A stretch of 64,000 nt of DNA from Lysinibacillus sp. Its GTDB lineage: Bacteria; Bacillota; Bacilli; Bacillales_A; Planococcaceae. Under the pieces are notes generated by a model. The model was not told the origin of the DNA. It did no database searches and saw only the letters and a program-made list of their open reading frames with translations. The position numbers were made by a program, and so were the translations under genes. Of this stretch, positions 1 through 9,794 are shown in pieces. The DNA is taken from the NCBI GenBank assembly GCA_031181585.1, contig JAPSKP010000002.1, forward strand, positions 1 through 64,000, in the 5' to 3' direction. How positions within the stretch are numbered: position 1 is the first letter of the stretch; every line of letters begins with the position of its first letter.

Positions 1-1025
1 AACTTTTCTAGTAATATGCGAATCACGTAGCCACATGCTACAAAGAAAATGATTAATGCAATAATAATTTCTACAAGTTCAACTGGAATACCAGCTTCAT
101 TTGGCATGTTTAAAGCACCAAATTTCAGGGAACCGAATAATGATGCACCAAACACAACGCCTAGGGGTGTATTAGCACCAAGTAAAGCTACGGCAATTCC
201 ATCGAATCCAATACCTGTGAAACCGCCTTTAATAGATGCATAACCAAATGTACCCAGCGCTTCCATTGCCCCAGCAAGACCTGCAAACAAACCGGAGATT
301 GTCATCGCTAAAATAATGTTCTTTTTCACATTCATTCCTGAATATTCAGCTGCATGCTGATTGAAACCTACCGCTTTTAGTTCAAACCCTCGTGTTGTAC
401 GTTCCAGGATGAACCACATAACAACTACCATAATTAATGCTACGATGATTCCCCAGTGAAGACGGGAATACTCCGTCATTTGTTCTAACCATGTTGAACG
501 GAGTGATGCCGATTCTTGAATCTTGTCCGTCCGATCCCCGCCATCTGACAAATACCGAATAAACGCATTTGTAATATGAAGGGCAATATAGTTCAACATA
601 ATTGTTGCGATTACCTCATGTACACTAAAGCGTGCCTTCAGAACACCTGCAATAAATGCCCAGAATGCCCCAGCAGCTGCTGCTGCAAGCAGCGTCAATG
701 GCAAGTGAATGAATTTTGGCAATCCTTCAATCGCAAAACCTACATACGTTGCAGCTACCCATCCCATAATCAGCTGTCCTTCAACCCCGATATTGAACAG
801 TCCTGTACGGAAGGCAAATGCTACAGCAAGACCCGCTAAAATATATGGTGTAATTTGACGAATTGTCTCGCCAATTGTATAGGAATCTCCAAAAATACCG
901 TTCCATAGCGCAATGTAACCATCTACTGGGCTATACCCAGAAACAACCATTACAATTGCCCCGACAATTAAACCAAGAATAACCGAAATAATAGGAACGA
1001 GAATGTTAATGACTCGATTTGACAT
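1..1025 (-). CDS. nupP: Nucleoside ABC transporter permease, NupP-like (3' part cut by window edge)
   Basis: Membrane permease of a BMP-family nucleoside importer. The frame opens with ATG at 1025 and stays open to the window edge, so about 341 residues are seen and the C-terminus is missing. The product is strongly hydrophobic with repeated membrane segments; a first segment follows the opening MSNRVINI, and a motif NIGVEGQL (about residues 78-85) is typical of the branched-chain/ribose-type permease family. The ribosome binding site AAAGGGG lies inside the end of nupO and the gap to nupO is three bases, so the two are translated together. Identity as NupP rests on family resemblance and on its place behind an ATPase and a BMP lipoprotein; the second permease, NupQ, would be expected beyond the window edge. 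Confidence 0.88.
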   Translation of the reverse strand, partial: MSNRVINILVPIISVILGLIVGAIVMVVSGYSPVDGYIALWNGIFGDSYTIGETIRQITPYILAGLAVAFAFRTGLFNIGVEGQLIMGWVAATYVGFAIEGLPKFIHLPLTLLAAAAAGAFWAFIAGVLKARFSVHEVIATIMLNYIALHITNAFIRYLSDGGDRTDKIQESASLRSTWLEQMTEYSRLHWGIIVALIMVVVMWFILERTTRGFELKAVGFNQHAAEYSGMNVKKNIILAMTISGLFAGLAGAMEALGTFGYASIKGGFTGIGFDGIAVALLGANTPLGVVFGASLFGSLKFGALNMPNEAGIPVELVEIIIALIIFFVACGYVIRILLEK

Positions 1026-1028
1026 AAA

Positions 1029-2561
1029 TTATTCGTCCCCTTTCTGCGCTCGACGAGATTGTCCTGCCATTAGCAGACCAAGCTCTTGTTCAGTCGTTTC
1101 GCGCGGCTCCAATGTATCAACGATTTGACCATCATAAATAACGGCAATACGATCAGATACATTCATTACTTCATCTAATTCAAACGAGATCAGCAATACT
1201 GCTTTTCCTTTATCACGCTGCTCGATGAGACGACGGTGAATAAACTCGATTGCTCCTACATCAAGACCACGAGTTGGCAGTGCAGCAATCAGCAAGTCAG
1301 GGTTGCGGTCTACTTCCCGGCCGATAATAGCCTTCTGCTGGTTTCCTCCTGAAAGTGCCCTTGCCGGAGTTGATTCCCCGTGCCCTGTACGAACATCGTA
1401 TTCCTCAATAATTTGGTTTGCTTTTTTCGAGATTTTTTTATAGTCAATAACCCCAAACTTAGAGAATTCATCCGTATAATAAGTCTGCAGTGCAATATTG
1501 TGGCCGATTGAAAAATCTAATACAAGTCCATGTTTGTGACGGTCCTGCGGGATATGGCCAAGACCCGTTTTCGTAACTTCACGCGGCTTCTTGTTGGTTA
1601 CATCGATTCCATTCATCATTACTTTTCCGCTCTTCACCTTGCGAAGACCTGTAATTGCCTCGATAAGCTCGGATTGACCGTTTCCATCGATACCTGCAAT
1701 TCCGACAATTTCCCCTTGTCGTACTGAAAGGTTTAATCCCTTTACTTTATCAATACCTCGATAATCAACAACGAATAAATCACGTACGTTTAATACTTCC
1801 TTCGTAGGATTTGGAGCACCCTTCTCCGTTTTGAAAGTCACTTGACGTCCGACCATTAATTCGGCAAGCTGGTCTGGATTTGTTTCTGATGTTACTACCG
1901 TCCCGATACCTTCACCTTTACGAATAATTGTCACTCGGTCTGATACTTCCATAATTTCTTTTAACTTATGTGTAATGAGAATAATCGATTTTCCTTCAGC
2001 AATTAGACGCTTCATAATCTGAATTAATTCTGTAATCTCCTGAGGCGTAAGCGATGCGGTTGGTTCATCAAAAATCAGAATTTCTGCGCCGCGATACAAT
2101 GTTTTTAAAATCTCAACACGCTGCTGCATTCCTACTGAGATATCTTCGATTTTCGCATAAGGATCAACGTCCAAGCCGTATTTTTCAGATAAAGCAGCAA
2201 TATCCTTTGCCGCAGCCTTGATATTTACAACGCCTACTTTTGTAGGCTCGCTTCCTAGAATAATATTTTCAGTAACAGTAAAGTTCTCCACTAACATAAA
2301 GTGTTGATGAACCATGCCAATCCCTAGGTCATTTGCTACATTCGGGTCTGTAATCTTTACTGATTTCCCGCGCACCTTTATTTCACCAGCTTCTGGCTGA
2401 TAAAGACCAAAAAGTACGTTCATTAAAGTCGATTTACCTGCACCATTTTCCCCAAGCAATGCATGTATTTCGCCTTTTTTGAGTTGGAGCGTGATATTAT
2501 TATTTGCTACGAAACCGCCAAATTCTTTACGGATACCAAGCATCTCGATCACATATTCCAC
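1029..2561 (-). CDS. nupO: Nucleoside ABC transporter ATP-binding protein NupO
   Basis: Cytoplasmic ATPase that powers nucleoside uptake. It carries two fused ABC domains: the first has Walker A GENGAGKS near residue 40 and a signature region ISVGMQQR; the second, in the C-terminal half, has GIDGNGQS in place of a classic Walker A and a signature LSGGNQQK. This tandem form is typical of the sugar/nucleoside (RbsA, YufO) class. The frame is open from a GTG at 2582, but the site AAAGGAG lies downstream of that codon; GTG at 2561, seven bases past it, gives MEYVIEML and 510 residues, the length I recall for the B. subtilis protein. Gene order lipoprotein-ATPase-permease supports the role. Confidence 0.93.
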   Translation of the reverse strand: MEYVIEMLGIRKEFGGFVANNNITLQLKKGEIHALLGENGAGKSTLMNVLFGLYQPEAGEIKVRGKSVKITDPNVANDLGIGMVHQHFMLVENFTVTENIILGSEPTKVGVVNIKAAAKDIAALSEKYGLDVDPYAKIEDISVGMQQRVEILKTLYRGAEILIFDEPTASLTPQEITELIQIMKRLIAEGKSIILITHKLKEIMEVSDRVTIIRKGEGIGTVVTSETNPDQLAELMVGRQVTFKTEKGAPNPTKEVLNVRDLFVVDYRGIDKVKGLNLSVRQGEIVGIAGIDGNGQSELIEAITGLRKVKSGKVMMNGIDVTNKKPREVTKTGLGHIPQDRHKHGLVLDFSIGHNIALQTYYTDEFSKFGVIDYKKISKKANQIIEEYDVRTGHGESTPARALSGGNQQKAIIGREVDRNPDLLIAALPTRGLDVGAIEFIHRRLIEQRDKGKAVLLISFELDEVMNVSDRIAVIYDGQIVDTLEPRETTEQELGLLMAGQSRRAQKGDE

Positions 2562-2783
2562 TTTACTCACTCCTTTAGGCACATTTATATAAGAATATGA
2601 AAATTAATACAAGAAAGAATAGAAAAGGATATCCGCCATTGTATCAGCGTATATGCCTAGGCAACCTATTATCCTTAGTTATAAGTGACCTTCTACTCTT
2701 TCATCTATCAATTTGAACAATAATAGAACGCTTACATTTTGAATTAATAGAATTTTAAAAATGAAGTCCATTATCACAAAATC

Positions 2784-2813
2784 ATCATAGAGATTACGCA
2801 GAATCTCTATGAT
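2784..2813 (-). terminator. Hairpin between nupN and nupO, likely attenuating terminator
   Basis: Perfect 12-bp inverted repeat: arm ATCATAGAGATT at 2784-2795, six-base loop, second arm 2802-2813. It starts 13 bases after the nupN stop. In minus-strand direction it is followed by GATGATTTTGTG, a weak U tract. Such a hairpin between a binding-protein gene and its transporter genes commonly lets the lipoprotein be made in excess; here that is inference. Confidence 0.6.
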
Positions 2814-2825
2814 GAATCAAAACGA

Positions 2826-3908
2826 TTACTTTTCTACTTCTGCTGGAACTGTAATATCGCCAGAAACGATTTTCGCTTTATATTCTTCTACTACATCTAA
2901 TACCTCTTGAGGGATTGCACCGCGAGAGTCAGCTAGGCCAACACCATCTTCAGCTAAACCATAAGTAATTGTTTCGCCGCCTGGGAACTCTCCTGCTTTA
3001 GCACGGTCAGAAATATCGATTACTGCATTTCCTACACCTTTTAACATAGAAGTCAATGTTACGTTATGCTCGCCAACTTTACCTTCTTCGTATTGGTCAG
3101 CATCTACACCGATTACCCATACGTTTGCATTTGGATCTTTTTCTTTACGCTCTTTTGCTTCTGTGAATACACCGTTACCAGTACCGCCAGCTGCATGGAA
3201 GATAATGTCTACACCTGAAGAGTACATACGGTTAGCAGCTGTTTTCCCTAATTCTGCTTTATCGAATGCTTCTGCATAGTATACATCGATTTCAATATCA
3301 GGATTTACTGCTTTTGCACCAGCTACATAACCAGCATGGAAGCGTGTAATTACAGGGATAGATTGGCCTCCGACAAAGCCGATTTTTCCTGTTTCAGACA
3401 TTGTAGCCGCTACTACACCTGCAAGGAATGCACCCTCTTGCTCTTTGAATAGAATAGAAGCAACATTTGGCGCATCTACTTGAGAGTCAATGATTGCTAG
3501 CATTTTATCTGGCTGCTGTTCAGCAATTTCAAGAACAGCATCATTCATTAAGAAACCTACACCGAATACTAGGTCGAAGTCACGGCGTAATAATGCGTTC
3601 AAGTTTGTGTTGTAGTCAGCATCAGAAGCTGATTGCAGGTAGTCAAAACCTTCGCCTTTTTCTAATCCATTGTCAGCGCCCCACTTTTGTACGCCTTCCC
3701 AAGCAGATTGGTTAAATGATTTATCATCTACACCGCCAACATCTGTTACCATGGCAATTGATAAGTCGCCGCCAGCTTCCTCTTTACCAGTATCACCAGC
3801 TGTATCATTGTTTGAAGTATCCTTTTCATCATCGCTGCCACATGCTGCTAAAATAGCACCTGCTGCAACTACAGATGAGATTAATAAACCAAATTTACGT
3901 TTTTTCAT
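2826..3908 (-). CDS. nupN: Nucleoside-binding lipoprotein, BMP/Med family (NupN)
   Basis: Extracellular substrate-binding protein of the nucleoside importer, anchored to the membrane by a lipid. The 360-residue product begins with a charged MKKRKF, a hydrophobic stretch and a lipobox LAAC with the modified Cys at residue 23, then an Asp/Glu/Asn-rich linker before the globular domain. The domain has BMP-family features such as DVGGVDDKSFNQSAWEG and the glycine-rich HAAGGTGNGVF. It lies between the regulator nupR (51 bases upstream) and nupO, and the hairpin after it may raise its expression over the other subunits. Purine nucleosides are the likely ligands by relation to NupN/PnrA; the exact substrate is not visible. 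Confidence 0.92.
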   Translation of the reverse strand: MKKRKFGLLISSVVAAGAILAACGSDDEKDTSNNDTAGDTGKEEAGGDLSIAMVTDVGGVDDKSFNQSAWEGVQKWGADNGLEKGEGFDYLQSASDADYNTNLNALLRRDFDLVFGVGFLMNDAVLEIAEQQPDKMLAIIDSQVDAPNVASILFKEQEGAFLAGVVAATMSETGKIGFVGGQSIPVITRFHAGYVAGAKAVNPDIEIDVYYAEAFDKAELGKTAANRMYSSGVDIIFHAAGGTGNGVFTEAKERKEKDPNANVWVIGVDADQYEEGKVGEHNVTLTSMLKGVGNAVIDISDRAKAGEFPGGETITYGLAEDGVGLADSRGAIPQEVLDVVEEYKAKIVSGDITVPAEVEK

Positions 3909-3959
3909 TAGTGAGTCCCCCCAAAAGAATGTTTTAATTAGCAGGAAAAATACCTTGTT

Positions 3960-4688
3960 CTACACCCGTTTACGAACTACATGGAAACTGAATTTATCAG
4001 CCCGGAAGTAGTTCTTTGAATAAAGTACTAATTGGTCATTGTCATCGTAATGAAGCTGCTTCAATACGAGCAATGCCGTTTCTGGCCCGCATTTTAAAAT
4101 TGGCGAAACCGTTTCATGGTAGCCGATCGGATCAATATATGTCACCGCATATGCTACCCGCAGGTTCCCTGATTTCTCAAGGGCAGAAAAAATCGATAAG
4201 TCTTCGTTTTTCAGAAACTGTTGCGGCAAATAGCTTGACGGCACCCTATCGATACAATAGACAACCGGTTCGCCATCTGCTGTTCTTACACGTTCAATTG
4301 TGATTACATTGTCATCAATGTCGGTTTGGAATCGATTCAAATCGTCTTCAGTAGGTTCTTCTTCCTTTGCATTCATAAAGATAGTCCCCGGCTCCATCCC
4401 AGCTTTTTCAATCATGGAAGATACACTCGAAAGGTGCTCAATACCCGATGTAAAAACTGGTTTTGGATTTACGAATGTACCTACTCCATGACGACGCACG
4501 ATAACGTTTTCCTCTTCCAATAGCCGCAGTGCCTCACGAAGAGTTGCACGGCTTACTCCAAGTGATTTAGATAGTTCAAACTCGGAGGGGAGTTTTTCAT
4601 TCTCATGATATACCCCTTTTTCAATATCCGATTTCAAACGGTCAATCACCTGTAAGTATAAATGACGATGATCAGTTTTTATTGTCAC
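3960..4688 (-). CDS. nupR: GntR/HutC-type regulator of nucleoside transport, NupR-like
   Basis: DNA-binding repressor with an N-terminal winged helix (about residues 10-75; helix-turn-helix around [17 protein letters not shown]) and a C-terminal UTRA ligand domain, the HutC subfamily layout. 242 residues, close to B. subtilis YmfC/NupR, which also follows spoIIIE. The start is GTG at 4688 behind a GGTGGTG purine-rich stretch. It heads the nup gene group and a palindrome (4712-4725) lies between its promoter and start, which suggests autoregulation together with nupNOP. The effector is unknown from sequence; a nucleoside or its metabolite is an inference from context. Confidence 0.88.
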   Translation of the reverse strand: MTIKTDHRHLYLQVIDRLKSDIEKGVYHENEKLPSEFELSKSLGVSRATLREALRLLEEENVIVRRHGVGTFVNPKPVFTSGIEHLSSVSSMIEKAGMEPGTIFMNAKEEEPTEDDLNRFQTDIDDNVITIERVRTADGEPVVYCIDRVPSSYLPQQFLKNEDLSIFSALEKSGNLRVAYAVTYIDPIGYHETVSPILKCGPETALLVLKQLHYDDNDQLVLYSKNYFRADKFSFHVVRKRV

Positions 4689-4711
4689 CTACACCACCAC
4701 CAAAATTAGAG

Positions 4712-4725
4712 ATCAGACATCTGAT
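4712..4725. promoter_or_regulatory. Candidate NupR operator
   Basis: Inverted repeat ATCAGA-CA-TCTGAT located about 24 bases upstream of the nupR start and downstream of its -10 box, a position where a bound GntR dimer would block transcription. No second copy was seen in the short gap before nupN. Confidence 0.5.
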
Positions 4726-4754
4726 GTACAACAATTCCTACTAATTCGTTGATT

Positions 4755-4782
4755 AATATAACACTTTTATCCGAATATGCAA
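4755..4782 (-). promoter_or_regulatory. Sigma-A promoter of nupR-nupNOP
   Basis: -35 TTGCAT (4777-4782), 16-base spacer, -10 TATATT (4755-4760), reading toward nupR. It lies about 66 bases before the start codon with the candidate operator between. Confidence 0.6.
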
Positions 4783-4884
4783 ACACATTTTAAGAAAATT
4801 TTTATATAGTAAATCCTACTTTTTTTCTACCAAGCTAAAAATCGACACATTTAAATCATACTATTTTTTCTAACTATTTTGTGA

Positions 4885-7173
4885 TTATTCGATCATAGCC
4901 TTAGTCATAAGGACTTGTCTCGGCCTACTGCCATCAGGCGGACTGACGACTCCTCTCATTTCCATCTGGTCCATAATACGCGCTGCCCTGGCATAGCCAA
5001 TACGGAATTTACGTTGCAGCATAGATACAGATGCACTTTGCATTTCGACTACAAGCTGTACCGCTTCATCATATAATGCATCTTTTTCTTCCGACATCTC
5101 ATGGACAGGCTCATCGGTCGGAATCATTGTTTCTTCATATTGTGCCTTCTGTTGCGAAATCACATAATCAACTACCGTCTGCACCTCCATGTCGGATAAA
5201 AAGGCACCTTGCACACGCGTCGGCTTGGAAGCACCTGCAGGAAGGAAAAGCATATCTCCACGTCCAAGCAATCGTTCAGCCCCCCCCATATCTAATATCG
5301 TCCGGGAATCAATAGCACTTGATACGGCAAACGCAATTCGAGAAGGAATATTTGCTTTAATAATACCGGTAATAACATCCACCGACGGACGCTGGGTCGC
5401 TAAAATCAAATGTATCCCTGCAGCGCGGGCCATTTGAGCAAGGCGAGTGATCGCATCCTCCACTTCTCCCGGCGCTACCATCATTAGATCGGCAAGCTCG
5501 TCTACTATAACGACAATGTAAGGAAGTTTCGGCTGCTTGTCTTCATTTTCCTTATTATACGCATCGACATGTTCATTATAACCCTCTATATTTCGTGTAC
5601 CAGTATGGGAGAATAGGTCATAGCGCCGCTCCATTTCTGACACGACCTTCTGTAACGCCTGTGCCGCCTTCCGCGGATCCGTCACAACGGGTGCCAAGAG
5701 ATGGGGAATTCCGTTATAGACATTGAGTTCTACCATTTTCGGATCAATCATCATCATTTTTACTTCATGAGGAGCAGCCCGCATTAAAAGTGACACAATA
5801 ATGCCATTAATACATACTGATTTACCACTCCCTGTTGAACCTGCGACAAGTAAGTGCGGCATTTTATTAAGCTCGGCGAGTTTGGCTTGTCCTGTAATAT
5901 CGCGTCCGAAGCCGATAAGCAGTTTTGCATCAGGACGGTTGTTTTCCTTTGCCTCCAGCACTTCACGTAACGTAACAATAGCCACTTCACTATTTGGAAC
6001 TTCAATTCCAATAGCTGATTTACCTGGAATCGGCGCCTCAATCCGGATATCCTTTGCTGCTAAAGCCAAAGCTAAATCATCCTGCAAGCCGACAATTTTA
6101 CTTACTTTAACACCTACATCCGGCAGGATTTCATATTTTGTCACAGCCGGACCAAGATGGACTTGCATAACACGTGCTTTTACACCAAAGCTATGGAATG
6201 TCTGTTCCAGTTTTTTTGCATTCGCCTGTATGACACTGTACTCTCCACTTTGATCATGCTCAGGAGGAGGATTTAACAGCTGGAAGGGAGGTAATGTATA
6301 AAGAGCATTTTCAGGAGTACTTTCTACTGAAACAACCATTTCTTCTGCCGCTGGAGGCTCCTCTTCCTTCGGCTTTACTCTCTCTTCGCTTCGCTGCATA
6401 ACATTTTCCGTAAAAGCAGAAATAACCGGTTCGGAATATTCTGTCCGCTCCTCCTCTATCGTCGCGACCGTCTCCTCGGGCTCGCTGCTTGCTCTTGTTC
6501 GTTTGGGACGTGTGGAGCTTGTGGAGCGTGCGGTGGGCTTTTTTCCTTTACGCCGTTTAAGCTTAAACTGCATGCTCGGACCCTTTTCAATTAATATAGG
6601 AATGAGCGCCTTACCGGTAATCAAAATGACACCAATAAGGAAAAGAACAAATGCTGCAATTTTGGCACCTGAAGCATCAAATAAAACATGGAACATGCTA
6701 AATAGAAGCGCTCCGACCATCCCTCCCCCGAGTGAGTCTCCCCGATTTGCAATCCCTTCTGTCTCGATTAAAATACGCCATGTTTCACGAAGTACAGAAT
6801 CAGTCAATAAGAGATTGGCTTGATGCAGCTGTTCAAAAAGAATGGAGTGGCTGAATACAGCGAAGCTTGCCAAAATGCACTGCAAACCGATTACCATACG
6901 GTTTGTCATCCTTACACCACGCCTTCTTACCATCAGCATGCCTGCTACAAAAACGCAAAGAAATGGTACAAAGAAATGCAAATTACCTAGGAAGAACATG
7001 GAGACTGTCTGCACAAGCCTTCCAACAACACCCATTTCAAAAAATGAAATCATCGCGAATGCAATTAGTAAAATACCGATAATTTCATATGCTAACGGAT
7101 GCAGCTCCTTACCTCCTTTGCTCTTTGCTTTTGTTTGTCCCTTCTCTCTCTTTTTATTTTTCTTCTCGGCCAT
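4885..7173 (-). CDS. spoIIIE: DNA translocase SpoIIIE/FtsK
   Basis: Hexameric ATP-driven DNA pump that moves chromosome through the septum into the forespore. The N-terminal region holds several membrane segments (about residues 28-190), followed by a Pro/Glu/Arg-rich linker (about 200-310) and the motor: Walker A GSTGSGKS in ALAAKD...[13 protein letters not shown] context, Walker [10 protein letters not shown], and a C-terminal winged-helix gamma domain beginning around [11 protein letters not shown]. Start chosen at ATG 7173 (MAEKKNKK), seven bases after AGGTG; the longer frame uses GTG 7182, which overlaps that site. 762 residues. It follows rnjB and precedes nupR; tepA and ylzA, which separate rnjB from spoIIIE in B. 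subtilis, are absent. Confidence 0.95.
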   Translation of the reverse strand: MAEKKNKKREKGQTKAKSKGGKELHPLAYEIIGILLIAFAMISFFEMGVVGRLVQTVSMFFLGNLHFFVPFLCVFVAGMLMVRRRGVRMTNRMVIGLQCILASFAVFSHSILFEQLHQANLLLTDSVLRETWRILIETEGIANRGDSLGGGMVGALLFSMFHVLFDASGAKIAAFVLFLIGVILITGKALIPILIEKGPSMQFKLKRRKGKKPTARSTSSTRPKRTRASSEPEETVATIEEERTEYSEPVISAFTENVMQRSEERVKPKEEEPPAAEEMVVSVESTPENALYTLPPFQLLNPPPEHDQSGEYSVIQANAKKLEQTFHSFGVKARVMQVHLGPAVTKYEILPDVGVKVSKIVGLQDDLALALAAKDIRIEAPIPGKSAIGIEVPNSEVAIVTLREVLEAKENNRPDAKLLIGFGRDITGQAKLAELNKMPHLLVAGSTGSGKSVCINGIIVSLLMRAAPHEVKMMMIDPKMVELNVYNGIPHLLAPVVTDPRKAAQALQKVVSEMERRYDLFSHTGTRNIEGYNEHVDAYNKENEDKQPKLPYIVVIVDELADLMMVAPGEVEDAITRLAQMARAAGIHLILATQRPSVDVITGIIKANIPSRIAFAVSSAIDSRTILDMGGAERLLGRGDMLFLPAGASKPTRVQGAFLSDMEVQTVVDYVISQQKAQYEETMIPTDEPVHEMSEEKDALYDEAVQLVVEMQSASVSMLQRKFRIGYARAARIMDQMEMRGVVSPPDGSRPRQVLMTKAMIE

Positions 7174-7346
7174 TAAAAACACCTGCTTTCTTTAATAAGG
7201 ACACACATTTTCCCGAAATCAATTCTATTGCTTCTTGACGTCATGATGTCCATCTTCAGCTTTGTGTAAGCTAAAGCTATCACATCCGCTACAGGCTTTC
7301 ACTTCTTTCAGCGAGCGTCTAGACATTCAATGGAAGAAGTCGAAAA

Positions 7347-7388
7347 AAAGGATTTTCTTTCTGCTGCACGAGCGAAAGAAAATCCTTT
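7347..7388 (-). terminator. Rho-independent terminator of rnjB
   Basis: 15-bp perfect stem (7347-7361 with 7374-7388) and 12-base loop, followed in minus-strand direction by seven U residues. It begins five bases after the rnjB stop codon and isolates spoIIIE. Confidence 0.9.
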
Positions 7389-7392
7389 AGTC

Positions 7393-9060
7393 TTAATATT
7401 CCATAATAATTGGGATGATCATTGGGCGGCGTTTCGTTTTTTGGAATAAGTAAGTGTTTAGCTCGTCACGTATCTCTTGTTTAATGTTCGTCCATTCAAA
7501 CGTGTCTTTATTTACATACTTTTCAATAACGGTACGCGCGATATCTGCTGCCTCGACCATCAGCTCTTCGGATTCTCTAACATAAACGAATCCACGGGAT
7601 AAAATTTCCGGACCAGAGGCAATTCTCTTTTGAGCACGATTCAACGTAACAACCACGATGAAAATACCATCCTGGGATAACAGTTTCCGGTCACGAAGTA
7701 CAATATTACCAACATCTCCTACACCAATTCCATCGATAAGGACATTTCCTGCTTGTACTCGGCCACTCATGCGCACTTTTCCATTTTTATGTTCTACAAT
7801 ATCCCCTTTATCAGCGATAAAAATCTGGGATTTTTGCATACCAATTGATTGTGCCAGCTTTGAGTGGGCAATCAGCATACGATACTCTCCCTGAATAGGA
7901 ACAAAGTATTTTGGACGCATTAGATTCAGCATAAGCTTCAAGTCTTCTTGGCTGCCGTGTCCTGATACATGGACTTTTTTATCCGCTGTCAATACACGTG
8001 CTCCAGCCTTAGCGATTTGGTTCATTGTGTTATACATTTGTACTTCCAAGCCTGGTGACGGCGTAAATGTAATCAGCACTGTATCTGTTTCTTTAATCTT
8101 AATATCACGGTGATGCTTACGAATAATCTTATCCAATGCATCAAGCGGCTCCCCTTGATTACCTGTCGCGATGATGACAATTTCATCCTCCTGGTATTTA
8201 TGGATATCTCCTACCGGAATCAATGTATCTTCATCAATCTCTAAATACCCAAGGTTCAATCCAAGATTTACTACTTTCTCCAGGGATTTGCCTACTACCG
8301 CTACTTTACGATATGATGCCTGTGCCTGTGTAAATACCTGCTGAATTCGAATAAAGTTTGATGCATACACCGCCACTAAAATTCGTCCTGGTGCTGCATG
8401 GAATGTTTTAGCCAGACGTTCAGCAATTACCGTTTCACTCGTTGTATAGCCTGGACGCTCAGCCTCTGTTGATTCGGAAAGAAGAATAAACACGCCTTCT
8501 TCCCCAAGCTGGGCCATTTTTGCTAAATCCGGACGGAATTTACCTTGTGCCGACTGGTCGAACTTAAATTCCCCTGTGTGTACAATAGCACCTTCCGACG
8601 TATGGAATACAACACCAAGTGAGTCCGGAATGGAGTGTGTTGTATGGAAGAAGGTTACATATGTCGACTGGAAATTCATCCGACTTTTGTTCGTCACTTC
8701 AAAGAACTTCACCTGATGTGGAGCAGGAAGTTCCTTAAGGTGCTCTTTTGCCAAAGCAATCGTTAATTTTGATCCGTACACTGGCGCCTTAATTTTTTGC
8801 AGGACATAGGCAATCGAACCAATAGCGTCCTCATGGCCATGTGTCAGGAAAATCCCTTTCACACGCTCTTTGTTTTCCTCTAAATACGTAATATCCGGAA
8901 TAACAATATCGATCCCTAGCATTTCATCTTCTGGGAACATCAATCCGCTGTCTACGACGAAAATCTCTTCATCGATTTCTACTACATACATGGCTTTACC
9001 GATTTCTCCCACTCCTCCAAGCGGGATAATGCGGATTACTTCGTTTTTCGTTTTATTCAC
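7393..9060 (-). CDS. rnjB: Ribonuclease J2
   Basis: Metallo-beta-lactamase/beta-CASP ribonuclease that partners RNase J1 in mRNA decay and RNA maturation. The start is set at GTG 9060, six bases after TAGGAGG, giving 555 residues beginning MNKTKNEVIRIIPLGG; the upstream in-frame start at 9084 lies before that site. The metal motif reads HGHEDA (about residues 74-79), so the last His of the usual HxHxDH is replaced by Ala. This fits J2 paralogues, which are known as weak nucleases, and separates it from J1. Later family motifs HTGEFKFD and SGHGSQED are present. Neighbours dapA (upstream) and spoIIIE (downstream) match B. subtilis. Confidence 0.93.
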   Translation of the reverse strand: MNKTKNEVIRIIPLGGVGEIGKAMYVVEIDEEIFVVDSGLMFPEDEMLGIDIVIPDITYLEENKERVKGIFLTHGHEDAIGSIAYVLQKIKAPVYGSKLTIALAKEHLKELPAPHQVKFFEVTNKSRMNFQSTYVTFFHTTHSIPDSLGVVFHTSEGAIVHTGEFKFDQSAQGKFRPDLAKMAQLGEEGVFILLSESTEAERPGYTTSETVIAERLAKTFHAAPGRILVAVYASNFIRIQQVFTQAQASYRKVAVVGKSLEKVVNLGLNLGYLEIDEDTLIPVGDIHKYQEDEIVIIATGNQGEPLDALDKIIRKHHRDIKIKETDTVLITFTPSPGLEVQMYNTMNQIAKAGARVLTADKKVHVSGHGSQEDLKLMLNLMRPKYFVPIQGEYRMLIAHSKLAQSIGMQKSQIFIADKGDIVEHKNGKVRMSGRVQAGNVLIDGIGVGDVGNIVLRDRKLLSQDGIFIVVVTLNRAQKRIASGPEILSRGFVYVRESEELMVEAADIARTVIEKYVNKDTFEWTNIKQEIRDELNTYLFQKTKRRPMIIPIIMEY

Positions 9061-9307
9061 TTTATTTCCTCCTATGAAATGCATTTCCGCATACGTACAG
9101 CTATTGCGGGTAAGAAGGATGGTTAATAGCGATTTTCCATTTTTAAAAGTTAGCTCTCCCTATGATTCTTCCTATAAAGAGCATCTAGCTTTCCTCTCCC
9201 TTTCAACCCTGTAAATAGGTAGCGCAAATGCCTAGACATTACTTAAATTAATTATTCATCATTTCTATAACAGAAAAATTATCCCGAACAGCAACCACTT
9301 AAAATTC

Positions 9308-9336
9308 ATTATACGTTGAGTTTCCCATAAGCACAA
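9308..9336 (-). promoter_or_regulatory. Candidate promoter of rnjB
   Basis: -10 TATAAT (9308-9313), 17-base spacer, -35 TTGTGC (9331-9336). The -10 is perfect, the -35 weak. About 248 bases upstream of the rnjB start. Confidence 0.5.
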
Positions 9337-9711
9337 ATCAAAAATACACATGCCCCGTTAGTGACGCCATTTCCTATCTTTACAACCCGTAATAATGTGC
9401 GGGTACTTATAACATTTAAAAGCAAAGCCCCTACCTTAAGGCCTCAGAAAAGTGAGAGTCGTAGACGTAATATCATCTACATACATGTACTTAATCTATC
9501 GAAGCATAGCTGTTCTAGTACTCGTCGTTACGAGTAAAAGAGCTATCCATCCTATTACTTCTTCTATACCATTAGCGAGAGATTTTCATTCGCATTGATT
9601 GAACTTTCACTATATGTATGTGAATGAAAATTACATATCCATTCTTTCCCTCCAGCTTCTTGTTTCTGCACTATTCTTTGCAGGATACAATGCTTCCAGC
9701 CATGTAATAGA

Positions 9712-9740
9712 AAAACCAGCGTGAGAAATACGCTGGTTTT
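9712..9740 (-). terminator. Rho-independent terminator of dapA
   Basis: Perfect 11-bp stem AAAACCAGCGT with a seven-base loop, then a short U tract on the minus strand, about 54 bases after the dapA stop. Confidence 0.85.
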
Positions 9741-9794
9741 ATATCTTTAACTTTAGAGTATGTGTTGCTTAGTATGCATTTAGTAAATCGTTTA

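Larger units (their letters stand above)
9061..9794. other. 734-base spacer between dapA and rnjB, no gene
   Basis: No open frame with a ribosome binding site was found on either strand. It holds the dapA terminator (9712-9740), a candidate rnjB promoter (9308-9336), which leaves a leader of roughly 245 bases, and several inverted repeats: ACCCG/CGGGT around 9385-9403; TACTCG 9519-9524 with CGAGTA 9531-9536; and a 13-base pair 9583-9595 with 9618-9630 (one mismatch). On the minus strand the frame through about 9701-9630 reads protein-like (WLEALYPAKNSAE) but has no start or binding site, so it may be a decayed gene end or an intergenic repeat. Confidence 0.6.

Noticed and set aside
7225-7326. 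Minus-strand 33-codon frame with a CxxC pair between rnjB and spoIIIE
   Set aside because: It reads plausibly (KACSGCDSF) but no ribosome binding site precedes the ATG, which lies just behind the rnjB terminator; more likely part of an intergenic repeat or the spoIIIE leader.
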